Shown one piece after another: positions 32,949 to 41,646 of a stretch of 50,465 nucleotides of DNA; position 1 is the first letter of the stretch, and every line of letters starts with the position of its first letter. Made by a program: the position numbers and the translations under genes. The notes beneath the pieces were generated by a model that worked only from the letters and a program-made list of their open reading frames with translations, made no database searches and had not been told where the DNA came from. This DNA is from Actinomycetospora sp. NBRC 106378 (GTDB lineage: Bacteria > Actinomycetota > Actinomycetes > Mycobacteriales > Pseudonocardiaceae): positions 1 to 50,465 of the forward strand of contig NZ_BSTT01000024.1 of assembly GCF_030269685.1 (NCBI RefSeq). Direction: 5' to 3'.

Positions 32949-33323
32949 ATGACCACCTGGTTCGAAGGCCTCAGCCTGCCCGTCACCGAGCTGGACCGGT
33001 CCGTCCGGTTCTACGAGTCGCTCGGCTTCGTCGAGGAGATTCGCAACGGCGGGTTCGTCCTGCTGCGGTTCGACCGGGCCACCCTCGGCCTGTTGGAGGC
33101 CGGCGCGGCGGCGGGCCGGATCGGGGCGGCCGCCGCCCTCGTGCAGGTCGAGCTCGGCACGGACGATCTCGACGGCCTGCACGCCGCGTTCGTCGCTGCG
33201 GGCATCGAGGTCCGCGTGCCGCCGCGGGACCGGGGGTTCGAGCGCTCGATGCAGCTGCGCGACCCCGACGGGTTCACCGTCGAGTTCGCCGAGGGCGTGC
33301 GCGGCCACAACGCCACACGCTGA
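32949..33323 (+). CDS. VOC family (glyoxalase/bleomycin resistance-like) protein
   Basis: The 124-residue single-domain protein contains the paired beta-alpha-beta-beta-beta units of the vicinal oxygen chelate fold: LSLPVTELDRSVRFYESLGF at the start and QLRDPDGFTVEFAEG at the end, with a likely metal-ligand Glu in VEFAEG. The ATG at 32949 follows GAGGAG. It is a stand-alone gene between two inverted-repeat regions. The function could be metal-dependent isomerisation, extradiol cleavage or ligand binding; sequence alone does not decide. Confidence 0.8.
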   Translation: MTTWFEGLSLPVTELDRSVRFYESLGFVEEIRNGGFVLLRFDRATLGLLEAGAAAGRIGAAAALVQVELGTDDLDGLHAAFVAAGIEVRVPPRDRGFERSMQLRDPDGFTVEFAEGVRGHNATR

Positions 33324-33354
33324 CGCCCACCGTCCGCGGGTCAGGTCGGTCGGG

Positions 33355-33405
33355 TCGACGATGGCGCGTTGCTCCCACTGGATGCGTCCAGGTCGCCATC
33401 GTCGA
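33355..33405. terminator. Nested hairpin between convergent VOC and LysM genes
   Basis: TCGACGATGGCG (33355-33366) pairs with CGCCATCGTCGA (33394-33405), with an inner CTGGA/TCCAG stem in the loop. It lies between two gene ends and has no T tract. It is likely a bidirectional terminator. Confidence 0.5.
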
Positions 33406-33425
33406 TCGGGCGCCCGGTTGGACGG

Positions 33426-33773
33426 TCAGCGGAGCGACAGGCGTTGGCCCGGGACGATCCGGTCGGCGTCCGCGAGGTCGTTGCGCGCCGCGAGGGTGGC
33501 CGTGCTGACCGAGTACCGGGCCGCGATGGAGGAGAGCGTGTCCCCGGGGCGCACGGTGTAGGTGCCCGCCGACGACCCGGCCGACCCCGACCCCGACCCC
33601 GACGACCCGCCGCTCGGCGCCACCCCGCGCACGAACTGGATCATGCTCGTCCCGGCCTCCTGCAGGGCGTTGCCACCGCCCCGCACCATCGCCGCCGACG
33701 TCAGCGGCTGCGAGACGATCGCGTACAGCACGAGCACGACCACGAGGATCCCGACCACCCGCCCGACGCTCAC
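33426..33773 (-). CDS. Membrane-anchored LysM-domain protein
   Basis: The 115-residue protein has an N-terminal hydrophobic segment (VVGILVVVLVLYAIVSQPL, about 6-24), then a Gly/Ser-rich linker with GSGSGSAGSS. A single C-terminal LysM domain follows: TYTVRPGDTLSSIAARYSVS to RIVPGQRLSLR. LysM binds peptidoglycan or chitin-like glycans, so the protein should be held in the membrane with LysM in the cell wall. There is no catalytic domain. The GTG start at 33773 is the only one that keeps the membrane segment. Confidence 0.82.
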   Translation of the reverse strand: MSVGRVVGILVVVLVLYAIVSQPLTSAAMVRGGGNALQEAGTSMIQFVRGVAPSGGSSGSGSGSAGSSAGTYTVRPGDTLSSIAARYSVSTATLAARNDLADADRIVPGQRLSLR

Positions 33774-33876
33774 CCGTCCATGGTGCGAGCCCCGTGCAGC
33801 TCACGCGAGCAGGGAGACGGTCGGTCCCTCGGTGGTCGGAACCGCGGGCGCCGGCCGGCCCTCGGGGTTGGGCCGT

Positions 33877-35019
<1,143 letters not shown>

Positions 35020-35093
35020 GGTGCCTCCTCCAGCGTGTGCGGATGCTGACGATCAGTGTCAGCGGTGGGCCACCGCTGACACCAGGGGTGCCG

Positions 35094-35702
35094 TCAGCCC
35101 TGCCGCGACGTCGTGGCCCGGTAGTTCGCGATCAGGTCCTTCTTCAGCTGGCCGCGGGGCTTGACCTCGATGCCCTCCTCGACCGCCCACGCCCGGATGC
35201 GCTCGCGTTCGTCGGCGGTCAGCCCGTCCCGCCCGCGCGGCTCCTCGGCCTGCTCCCCGGCCTGCTCCCCGGCCTCCTCGACGACGGGGGACGACTCCGG
35301 CTCCGAATCCGAGGACGAGGCCCGCGCCAGCAGCGACGCGTCGCCCGCCTCGAACGCCTCGACCACCCACCCGGGCAGTCGCCCGCGGGAGGACAACCCG
35401 GCGCCGTGCTCGTTGGCCCAGCTCCGGATCTCCTGGTTGCGCTCCCGCGACGAGGACGACGAGGAGGGAGAGGAGGACGGCGTGGGCGCGGCGGCCGGCG
35501 CGGCCGCCCCACCGGACGACCGGCGGCCGCCGGTCCGACGCGCCGCCGCGACGTAGCGCCCGAGCGCCGCGCGGAGCTCGCCGGCGTTGGCCGCGGAGAG
35601 GTCGATCTCGTACACCGCGCCGTCGAGCCCGAAGCCGACGGTCTCCTCCGCGGTGCCGCCGTCGATGTCGTCGACCAGCGTGACGGTGGTCCTGGTGGCC
35701 AT
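35094..35702 (-). CDS. lsr2: Lsr2-like nucleoid protein with two C-terminal DNA-binding domains
   Basis: Residues 5-60 form the Lsr2 dimerisation domain (TVTLVDDIDGG, FGLDGAVYEIDLS). A Ser/Pro/Ala linker leads to a first DNA-binding domain (88-122) with the minor-groove motif R106-G-R108. An acidic, Ser/Glu-rich linker leads to a second, similar domain (165-195) with R183-G-Q185 in place of RGR. Typical Lsr2 is about 112 residues with one such domain; this is 202. It should bridge AT-rich DNA and silence foreign genes, but the duplicated domain may change bridging or specificity. Confidence 0.88.
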   Translation of the reverse strand: MATRTTVTLVDDIDGGTAEETVGFGLDGAVYEIDLSAANAGELRAALGRYVAAARRTGGRRSSGGAAAPAAAPTPSSSPSSSSSSRERNQEIRSWANEHGAGLSSRGRLPGWVVEAFEAGDASLLARASSSDSEPESSPVVEEAGEQAGEQAEEPRGRDGLTADERERIRAWAVEEGIEVKPRGQLKKDLIANYRATTSRQG

Positions 35703-35828
35703 ACCTGTGCTCCTCGGATGGGCCGGGGGTGAGTGGGTCGGAGGACGCCGGTCCCCCCGGTCCCGCTCCCCGCGCGAGTCCTACCAGGTCACCCCGACGG
35801 TCAGCGCGGGACACGACGGCGGCCTTGA

Positions 35829-36377
35829 TCACAGACCGCACAGCGCGAGCAGCCGATCCCGCGCCGACGGCGAGGCCGCGGCCCGCGGGGGCAGCAGGAT
35901 CCCGACCGACCGCCAGAGCTCCGCGCGCGGCGCGAGCCCGCCGAGGACCGCGCCCGCCAGCTCGTCGTCCACCGGCGAGACCAGCCCGAGCACCCGGGCC
36001 AGCGCCTCCGCCCCGAGCGTGCGCGCGACGATCAGCTGCCACAGGTACTCCTCGACCGAGCAGTCCCCGAAGGAGCAGTGCACCGTCGCGGCGAGGTCGT
36101 CCACGCCCTCGGCGGCCGCACGGGCCCGTCGCGCCAGATCCGGGAACGGCCCGACGTCGGGCTCCCCGGCCTCGGCCATCGTCTCCCCCGCGAGCTGCGA
36201 GGGGATCCACGCCTCGTCCCGCGCGAGGTGCGCCACCGCGTCGCGCACCGGGCGCCCACCGACGGGGTCGGAGGCGAAGACCGGCTCCGGCACCCGGCCC
36301 CACCCGTCGTCGGGAATGCCGAGGACCACGCCCTCGATCGCTCGGTCGGCCAGTCGGAACGTCTCCACCGGGTTCAC
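35829..36377 (-). CDS. TIGR03086-like (mycothiol-dependent isomerase-related, DinB-fold) protein
   Basis: The product of about 182 residues, with NPVETFRLADRAIEGVV at the start, VRDAVAHLARDEAWI in the middle and VEEYLWQLIVARTLGAEALA later, resembles the actinobacterial TIGR03086/maleylpyruvate isomerase N-terminal family of four-helix proteins. The metal-binding His positions are only partly visible. The start is uncertain: GTG at 36377 begins the conserved part, no ribosome site is seen, and it lies 27 bp after the hxlR-type gene end, suggesting co-transcription. Function unknown. Confidence 0.6.
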   Translation of the reverse strand: MNPVETFRLADRAIEGVVLGIPDDGWGRVPEPVFASDPVGGRPVRDAVAHLARDEAWIPSQLAGETMAEAGEPDVGPFPDLARRARAAAEGVDDLAATVHCSFGDCSVEEYLWQLIVARTLGAEALARVLGLVSPVDDELAGAVLGGLAPRAELWRSVGILLPPRAAASPSARDRLLALCGL

Positions 36378-36403
36378 GACGACGAGCGTGCCCGGCGAGG
36401 CGG

Positions 36404-36778
36404 TCAGTTCCCGGCCGCCATCGGGGAGTGTCCGTCGCCGGCGTCGAGGACCGCCTCGCCGTGCGTCCTGGCCCACGCCGTCAGCACGTGGATGGGTTCG
36501 GTGAGCGTGGCCCCGAGCGGGGTGAGTTCGTACTCGACGCGGGGTGGCGCCTCGGCGTAGGCACGCCGGCTCACGAGTCCGTGCGACTCGAGCCGCCGCA
36601 GGGTCTGGGTGAGCACCTTGCGGGAGATCCCGCCGCCGATCAGGTCGATCAGGTCGCCGTGGCGGACCGGGCCGCGGCTGAGCCCCGCGAGGACCACGAC
36701 CGACCACTTGTCGGCGAGCAGTTCCACCGTCAGCCGCCCGGGACAGTCGGCGAGGAACCCGTCGGGGAACCCGTCCAT
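36404..36778 (-). CDS. HxlR-family transcriptional regulator
   Basis: The 124-residue winged-helix protein has the family core: Cys12 in DCPGRLTVELLADKWSVVVL, ISRKVLTQTLRRLESHGLV and VEYELTPLGATL. Cys12 is at the position used as redox or electrophile sensor in some HxlR regulators. It diverges by 50 bp from the quinone oxidoreductase at 36829 and probably controls it. Confidence 0.9.
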   Translation of the reverse strand: MDGFPDGFLADCPGRLTVELLADKWSVVVLAGLSRGPVRHGDLIDLIGGGISRKVLTQTLRRLESHGLVSRRAYAEAPPRVEYELTPLGATLTEPIHVLTAWARTHGEAVLDAGDGHSPMAAGN

Positions 36779-36828
36779 GACCTCGAAAGGTACCCGGCGG
36801 TTCCTCTCGGCTGCCTAGCGTCGGCCGC

Positions 36829-37758
36829 ATGCGCGTGATCACCCAGCACTCCCTCGGCGGGCCCGAGGTCCTGACCGTGGAGGACGCCCCGGAGCCCCGG
36901 CCGCTCCCGACGGAGGTCCTCGTCCGCGTCGCGGCGATCGGACTGAACCCGCTGGAGGCCCGGCTACGGGCCGGGGAGATGCCGCTGCTCGGCGGGCCGC
37001 CGTTCGTGCTCGGCTGGGACGTCAGCGGGGTGGTCGAGGCGGCGCCGGGCACGTGGCGGTGGCGCCCCGGCGACGAGGTGTTCGGCATGCCGCTGTTCCC
37101 CCGGCCGGCGCGCGCCTACGCGGAGCTCGTGGCGGCCCCCGCGCTGCACCTGGTGCGCAGGCCGGCGGCGCTCTCGCACGTCGAGGCGGCCGCGCTGCCG
37201 GTCGTCGGGCTCACCGCCTGGCAGGGGCTCGTCGACCTCGCGGGCGTGTCCGCCGGCGACCGCGTCCTCGTCCACGGTGGGGGCGGCGGCGTCGGGCACG
37301 TCGCGATCCAGATCGCGAAGGCCTTCGGCGCCCACGTCGTCACGACGGCGAGCGGGAGCAAACGGGAGTTCGTCGAGGGCCTCGGCGCGGACGAGGTGAT
37401 CGACCACCGCGAGGTCGACTTCACCACGGCGGTGCGCGACGTCGACGTCGTGCTGGACACGCTCGGCGGGCGGACGGTGTGGCGCTCGCTCGCCGTCCTG
37501 CGCCCGGGCGGCCACCTGGTGACGATGACGTCGGAGGACGACGCCGGGCTGGGGGCCGCCGCGGCGGCGGCCGGCCTGCGGTTCAGCGGCATCGCGGTCG
37601 ACCCGGACCCGGTCGGCCTGCGTGGGCTGGTCGAGCTCGTGGAGCGGGGTGCGCTGCGCGTGCACGTGGACCGGGTGTTCCCGTTCGAGCAGGTCGTCGA
37701 GGCCCACCGGGCCCTCGAGGCCGGTCACCTGCGCGGGAAGCTCGTCCTCACCGTGTAG
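36829..37758 (+). CDS. Zinc-independent NADP-dependent quinone oxidoreductase (MDR family)
   Basis: The 309-residue MDR protein has the GroES-like N-terminal domain and the nucleotide motif VHGGGGGVGHVAIQIAKAFGA, followed by DVVLDTLGG and ending HLRGKLVLTV. The Cys/His zinc ligands of alcohol dehydrogenases are missing, as in QOR/zeta-crystallin. It reduces quinones or enones with NADPH. TAGCGT (36816-36821) lies 7 bp before the ATG with no ribosome site, so the mRNA is probably leaderless. The HxlR gene faces it, a common electrophile-stress pair. Confidence 0.9.
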   Translation: MRVITQHSLGGPEVLTVEDAPEPRPLPTEVLVRVAAIGLNPLEARLRAGEMPLLGGPPFVLGWDVSGVVEAAPGTWRWRPGDEVFGMPLFPRPARAYAELVAAPALHLVRRPAALSHVEAAALPVVGLTAWQGLVDLAGVSAGDRVLVHGGGGGVGHVAIQIAKAFGAHVVTTASGSKREFVEGLGADEVIDHREVDFTTAVRDVDVVLDTLGGRTVWRSLAVLRPGGHLVTMTSEDDAGLGAAAAAAGLRFSGIAVDPDPVGLRGLVELVERGALRVHVDRVFPFEQVVEAHRALEAGHLRGKLVLTV

Positions 37759-37761
37759 CCG

Positions 37762-38547
37762 TCAGCCCGTCCGCGCCGCGACCGCGCGCTCGACCAGCCC
37801 GGCGAGCCAGTCCACGAGCAGGGCGAGGGCCGCGACCAGGGAACCCGCGACGGCGAGCACCGTCAGGCGGTTGAGCAGGAGCGCCTGCTGGATCAGGGCG
37901 CCGAGCCCGCCCGCGCCGATGTACGAGGCGAGGGTCGCGGTGCCGACGTTGAGCACGAGGGCCACCCGGACCCCGGCGACGATCACCGGCACCGCGAGCG
38001 GGATCTCGACGAGGCGCAGGCACTGGCGGGCCGACATGCCCATGCCCCGGGCCGCCTCGACCAGACCACCGTCGACCGCCCGCAGCCCCACGACGGTGTT
38101 GCGCAGGACCGGGAGGAAGGCGGCCAGCGTCAGCCCGAGGACGGCGCTGAGCAGCCCGAACCGCCAGAAGCCGAGCAGGATCAGCACCCCGAACGCGGGC
38201 AGGGACTGTGCGAATCCGCCGATCACCGTGACCGCCCGGGCCACGACCGCGAACCGGGACCGGCTGAGCACGAGCCCGAGCGGGAGGGCGACCACCAGGA
38301 CCAGGAGCGTGGAGTACAGCGTCAGCACGAGGTGCTGGGAGAGCTGGCCGAGGACGTTCGCGGGGTCCAGGGCGCGCCGCTCGATCGAGTCGAGCGACCC
38401 CGCGTAGACGGTGCCGAAGGCGACGACCAGACCGGCGGCGACGAGCAGCGGCGTGACCCAGAGGTCGGGCTGGGCGAGGAGCCGGCGACGGCGCGAGGGG
38501 CGCTGCACCGGAGCGTCGGCCCGGCCCGTCGGCGTCACGATCACCAT
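37762..38547 (-). CDS. ABC transporter permease, glycine betaine/choline type (OpuBB-like), orphan
   Basis: The 261-residue protein has about six hydrophobic segments and the EAA-type loop VEAARGMGMSARQCLRLVEIPLAVPVIVAGVR, typical of osmoprotectant permeases of the ProW/OpuBB group. ASYIGAGGLGALIQ matches the late family motif. No ATPase or binding protein gene is adjacent, so partners must be elsewhere, or the gene is a remnant of a broken operon. The start could also be the GTG one codon later. Confidence 0.82.
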   Translation of the reverse strand: MVIVTPTGRADAPVQRPSRRRRLLAQPDLWVTPLLVAAGLVVAFGTVYAGSLDSIERRALDPANVLGQLSQHLVLTLYSTLLVLVVALPLGLVLSRSRFAVVARAVTVIGGFAQSLPAFGVLILLGFWRFGLLSAVLGLTLAAFLPVLRNTVVGLRAVDGGLVEAARGMGMSARQCLRLVEIPLAVPVIVAGVRVALVLNVGTATLASYIGAGGLGALIQQALLLNRLTVLAVAGSLVAALALLVDWLAGLVERAVAARTG

Positions 38548-38630
38548 CGTGGCGGGCGGCGCGGACCCGCGCGACGCGATGGCCCACGACCGGCCCGACC
38601 CGTCGTCGGGAAGGGGGGCAGGATGTCGCC

Positions 38631-39059
38631 ATGGACGTCGCGGAGTTCGGGGCCCTCGCCGCCGAGGAGCAGGGCCTGGTCGTGGTCTCGACCGTGCGGG
38701 CGGACGGGTCGATCCAGTCGTCGGTGGTGAACGCCGGGGTGATGGCGCACCCCGTGACCGGGCAGGACGTGCTCGCCTACGTGACCTACGGGCGCGCGAA
38801 GCTGGGCAACCTGCGCCGCCGGCCGTGGACGGCGGTGACGGCGCGCGTGGGCTGGCGGTGGGGCACGGTCGAGGGATCCGTCGAGATCGCCGGGCCGGAC
38901 GACCCGCTGCCCGGGGTCGACGACGTCCCGGCGCTGCTGCGTGCGGTCTTCGCCGCGGCCGGCGGCACGCACGACGACTGGGACGAGTTCGACGCCGTGA
39001 TGGCCCGCGACCGCCGGGCGGCCGTCCTCGTGACGCCGACGAGGGTCTACTCGAACTGA
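38631..39059 (+). CDS. Pyridoxamine 5'-phosphate oxidase-like flavin/F420-binding protein
   Basis: The 142-residue split-barrel protein opens with EEQGLVVVSTVRADGSIQSS and has YVTYGRAKLGNLRRRPWTAV, typical of actinobacterial PPOX-class proteins that use FMN or F420. It likely reduces small unsaturated compounds. It ends 13 bp inside the convergent blh gene. The substrate is unknown. Confidence 0.82.
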   Translation: MDVAEFGALAAEEQGLVVVSTVRADGSIQSSVVNAGVMAHPVTGQDVLAYVTYGRAKLGNLRRRPWTAVTARVGWRWGTVEGSVEIAGPDDPLPGVDDVPALLRAVFAAAGGTHDDWDEFDAVMARDRRAAVLVTPTRVYSN

Positions 39060-40069
39060 GCGGCGGGCCGCTGTCGGCGGTCCATCACGGCGACCACGGC
39101 CATGTGCGGCACCGTCAGGGCCAGCACCAGCGCGAGCCCGGCCGGGACGAGGCCCGCGGCCGCCCGGCCCGCCAGTCCGGGCACGGCGAGCAGCACGACC
39201 AGGACGGCGAGCACGGCCGCGGTCGGGAGCGCGGCCTGCCGCAGCACCCGGCCGACGGGACGAGCGAGCCGGCGGCGGGCGAGGTCACCGGCGTTCCCGG
39301 GATCGAGGGCCACGAGCCGGGCCAGGTGGCGCAGCCCGTGCCAGGCCCCGAAGTACAGCCCGAACGCGGGCAGCGGGGGGACGACGAGGAAGAGCGCGGT
39401 GAGCAGGGCGAGCTCGCCGGCGGCGGCGCGTCGACCCGCGAGCAGGTCGGCCGCCAGCGTCACGACGACGGCCACCGCGGTCCCGGTGCCCACGACGAGC
39501 AGCGCCGTCGGGTCGAGGACCACCGCGGCCGAGCCCGGCGCGAGGACGTCGAGGACGGGGCGCACGGTGGTGGGCCACGCGAGGAACGGCACGGCGACGG
39601 TCGCCAGCCCGGGCGCCACCCAGCGCGGCGTGGGCCCGGCGGGGCGCCCGCTCCGGAGCGCCTGGACCGCGGTCTCGCCCGACCCGAAGTGCACGGCCGA
39701 GCCGACGAGCAGCCCCACCAGCGCGGGAACCGGCCAGAGCCGGGCGGCGACGAAGGTGAGGACGGCGAGCGCCACGTAGGCCGACAACACCCCGGCCAGC
39801 AGGCCCGGACGTCGGGCGGTGGCCCCCGTCCACCACGGCACGAGGTGGTCGAGGGCGCCGTGCGGGATGCCGACGAGCAGCCCCACCGCGAACGGCAGCC
39901 ATCCCCAGCGCTCCCACACCCCGGGAACGACGAGCCCGACGACGAGGACGACGGCGACGGCGGACACCGAGACCGCCGTCGCCGCGCGCAGGGGCACGGC
40001 GACGGCGGTGGGCACGGTGCCTGCGCCGGGAGCGCCCGGGGCGACCCGGGCGTCTCCGAGCGCGGTCAC
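39047..40069 (-). CDS. blh: Brp/Blh-family beta-carotene 15,15'-dioxygenase (retinal synthesis)
   Basis: This polytopic membrane protein, 340 residues from the GTG at 40069, contains the conserved iron-binding His motifs of Brp/Blh: GIPHGALDHLVPWW, SAVHFGSGE, YFGAWHGLRHLARL and TVPHMAVVAV. It cleaves beta-carotene to two retinals. It lies directly behind the rhodopsin gene. An alternative GTG at 40111 would overlap that gene by 35 bp; the later start has a GGGGAG upstream. No carotenoid biosynthesis genes are in the window, so beta-carotene must come from elsewhere. Confidence 0.88.
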   Translation of the reverse strand: MTALGDARVAPGAPGAGTVPTAVAVPLRAATAVSVSAVAVVLVVGLVVPGVWERWGWLPFAVGLLVGIPHGALDHLVPWWTGATARRPGLLAGVLSAYVALAVLTFVAARLWPVPALVGLLVGSAVHFGSGETAVQALRSGRPAGPTPRWVAPGLATVAVPFLAWPTTVRPVLDVLAPGSAAVVLDPTALLVVGTGTAVAVVVTLAADLLAGRRAAAGELALLTALFLVVPPLPAFGLYFGAWHGLRHLARLVALDPGNAGDLARRRLARPVGRVLRQAALPTAAVLAVLVVLLAVPGLAGRAAAGLVPAGLALVLALTVPHMAVVAVMDRRQRPAAQFE

Positions 40070-40076
40070 CGGTGGC

Positions 40077-41027
40077 TCAGCGCTCCCCGACGGGGGCGTG
40101 GCCGTTGGCACCCGCGAGCGCGACCGCCGGCCGGGGCGCGGCCTGCAGCTCGTGGGCGACCCAGACCGGCTCGTCGTGGGTCTGCACGCCGGCGTTGACG
40201 TCCTCGGCGGTCCGCAGCTTCGCGACCTTGTGGATCATGGCGCCGAAGCCGACCTTGGCGATGATGTCGGAGAAGGAGAAGCCGAGCTGGACGACCACCG
40301 CCCACAGGACCAGGTTCGAGTTCGGCGTCACCAGGACCTGCACCAGGTAGAGCAGCGGGTAGGCGCCGAAGATCGAGAACAGGACGACCGTCGAGCGGAA
40401 GAGGCTCGCGAACGTGCTCGACGAGAGCCCGCCGCGGCTGTCGAGCACGGCCTTGCCGAGCACCGCGTACATGACGAGGAAGAAGACGGTGGAGATCGCG
40501 GCCCAGACGTTGAGCCAGGTCGCGCTCGTGCCGTTGTCGAACACCTCGGCCCCGAGGAAGCCGGTGATGATCATGAGGAAGGCCGAGGCGATGGTGATCA
40601 CCCGGGCGCGGCTCAGCGCCGTGCCCGCCAGCGTCGTCACGGCCAGCAGCTCCACCCCGAGCAGCGGCACCGTGACCGACCAGTCCGCGTAGCGCAGCCC
40701 ACCGTTGAACCGCGAGTCGGCCGCGGGCACGTAGAAACCGTTCACGAGGTCGAAGCCGGTGTGCCAGGACACGAACAGCCCGAGGTAGGCCAACGCGGCG
40801 ACCGCCTGGAGCAGCGCGGAGCCGTGGACGGCCGTCCGGTACTTCGCGCCGACCTCGTGGCGTCCGAGGACGCTGTAGGCCGCGCCCGCGAGCAGGGCGA
40901 AGCCCGCGACCGCGAAGCCGTACTCGACGAGGTGCCACACGCCGGAGGAGTAGGCGATCTCGCTCGCGAACTCCCCCTGCACGGGCGGGGCGGTCGGCAG
41001 TGCGCCGACCAGGCTGGTCACGGTCAT
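40077..41027 (-). CDS. Microbial rhodopsin, proton-pump type (DTE motif)
   Basis: The 316-residue protein has seven hydrophobic helices. Helix C reads RYADWSVTVPLLGVE, giving Asp115, Thr119 and Glu126 at the spacing of the proteorhodopsin proton acceptor, Thr and donor. Helix G has SDIIAKVGFG with the retinal Schiff-base Lys258 and the counter-ion Asp254. Leu123 matches the green-absorbing proteorhodopsin position. In helix F the usual pocket Trp before Y-P is Phe220 (FGAYP). It should pump protons outward under light. It is transcribed with blh. The ATG at 41027 follows GGAGA. Confidence 0.92.
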   Translation of the reverse strand: MTVTSLVGALPTAPPVQGEFASEIAYSSGVWHLVEYGFAVAGFALLAGAAYSVLGRHEVGAKYRTAVHGSALLQAVAALAYLGLFVSWHTGFDLVNGFYVPAADSRFNGGLRYADWSVTVPLLGVELLAVTTLAGTALSRARVITIASAFLMIITGFLGAEVFDNGTSATWLNVWAAISTVFFLVMYAVLGKAVLDSRGGLSSSTFASLFRSTVVLFSIFGAYPLLYLVQVLVTPNSNLVLWAVVVQLGFSFSDIIAKVGFGAMIHKVAKLRTAEDVNAGVQTHDEPVWVAHELQAAPRPAVALAGANGHAPVGER

Positions 41028-41096
41028 CTCAGGTGTCTCCCCGCGAAGCGGCGCACCCGGCGTGCGCACGGCCCTGGGATACGCAGCATGCACGTC

Positions 41097-41109
41097 GTGC
41101 GAAACGCAC
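41097..41109. promoter_or_regulatory. Palindrome between the rhodopsin and MarR genes
   Basis: GTGCG-AAA-CGCAC (41097-41109) lies in the 158-bp divergent control region, with further GTGCGCAC-like words at 41061-41068 and 41118-41124. On the rhodopsin strand TTTCGC and TATCCC with 17 bp between are a weak promoter candidate overlapping the palindrome. It is a plausible MarR operator. Confidence 0.45.
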
Positions 41110-41185
41110 ATGTTGTTGTGCGCACCGACACGCGTCGGGGAGGGCGTCCCCGCCGATCCCGTTCCTCATGCCAGGGTGGGGTGTG

Positions 41186-41641
41186 ATGCCGGGACCTCGC
41201 GACGACGGCCAGGACGCCGTCGACCTCGAGATCGCGCTCCGCCACCTCGTCGACGCCGCCCTCGGCGCCGCCGAGGAGCTCGAGGACCGCGTCGCCCCGG
41301 CCCACCTGCGGGCGCTCCAGGTCCTCGCCACCACGGGGCCGGCCCAGGTCTCCACCCTCGCCGGAGCCACCGGGATGCTCCCGTCCACCGCGAGCCGGCT
41401 CTCGGACCGGCTCGCGGCGGCCGGACTCGTCGAGCGGGGCGCGTCCCCCACCAACCGCCGGGCCACGCTGCTCTCGCTGACCCCGGCCGGGCGCGAGGTC
41501 CTCGCCGAGCTCGCGGACCTGCGGGCCCGCCACCTGCAGCGCGTGCTGGCGACGATGGACCCGGACGATCGCGACGCGCTCCTACGGGGGGCGCGCGCCT
41601 ACGCGGCGGCCGCGGAGGGGGCGGGCACGGGCCGGGGTTGA
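41186..41641 (+). CDS. MarR-family transcriptional regulator
   Basis: The 151-residue protein has a winged-helix core: LRALQVLATTGPAQVSTLAG, TGMLPSTASRLSDRLAAAGL as helix-turn-helix and RRATLLSLTPAGREVLAEL as wing and dimer helix. It diverges from the rhodopsin operon and may control it or itself; light or redox inputs are possible but not shown. The ATG at 41186 is preceded by GGTGGGG; an upstream ATG at 41168 is also possible. Confidence 0.87.
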   Translation: MPGPRDDGQDAVDLEIALRHLVDAALGAAEELEDRVAPAHLRALQVLATTGPAQVSTLAGATGMLPSTASRLSDRLAAAGLVERGASPTNRRATLLSLTPAGREVLAELADLRARHLQRVLATMDPDDRDALLRGARAYAAAAEGAGTGRG

Positions 41642-41646
41642 GCCGG

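Noticed and set aside
36404..37088. The longer frame that joins the TIGR03086-like gene to upstream sequence
   Set aside because: The extension runs antisense through the HxlR gene frame and the oxidoreductase start, is Arg-rich, and the conserved domain begins only at about 36377.
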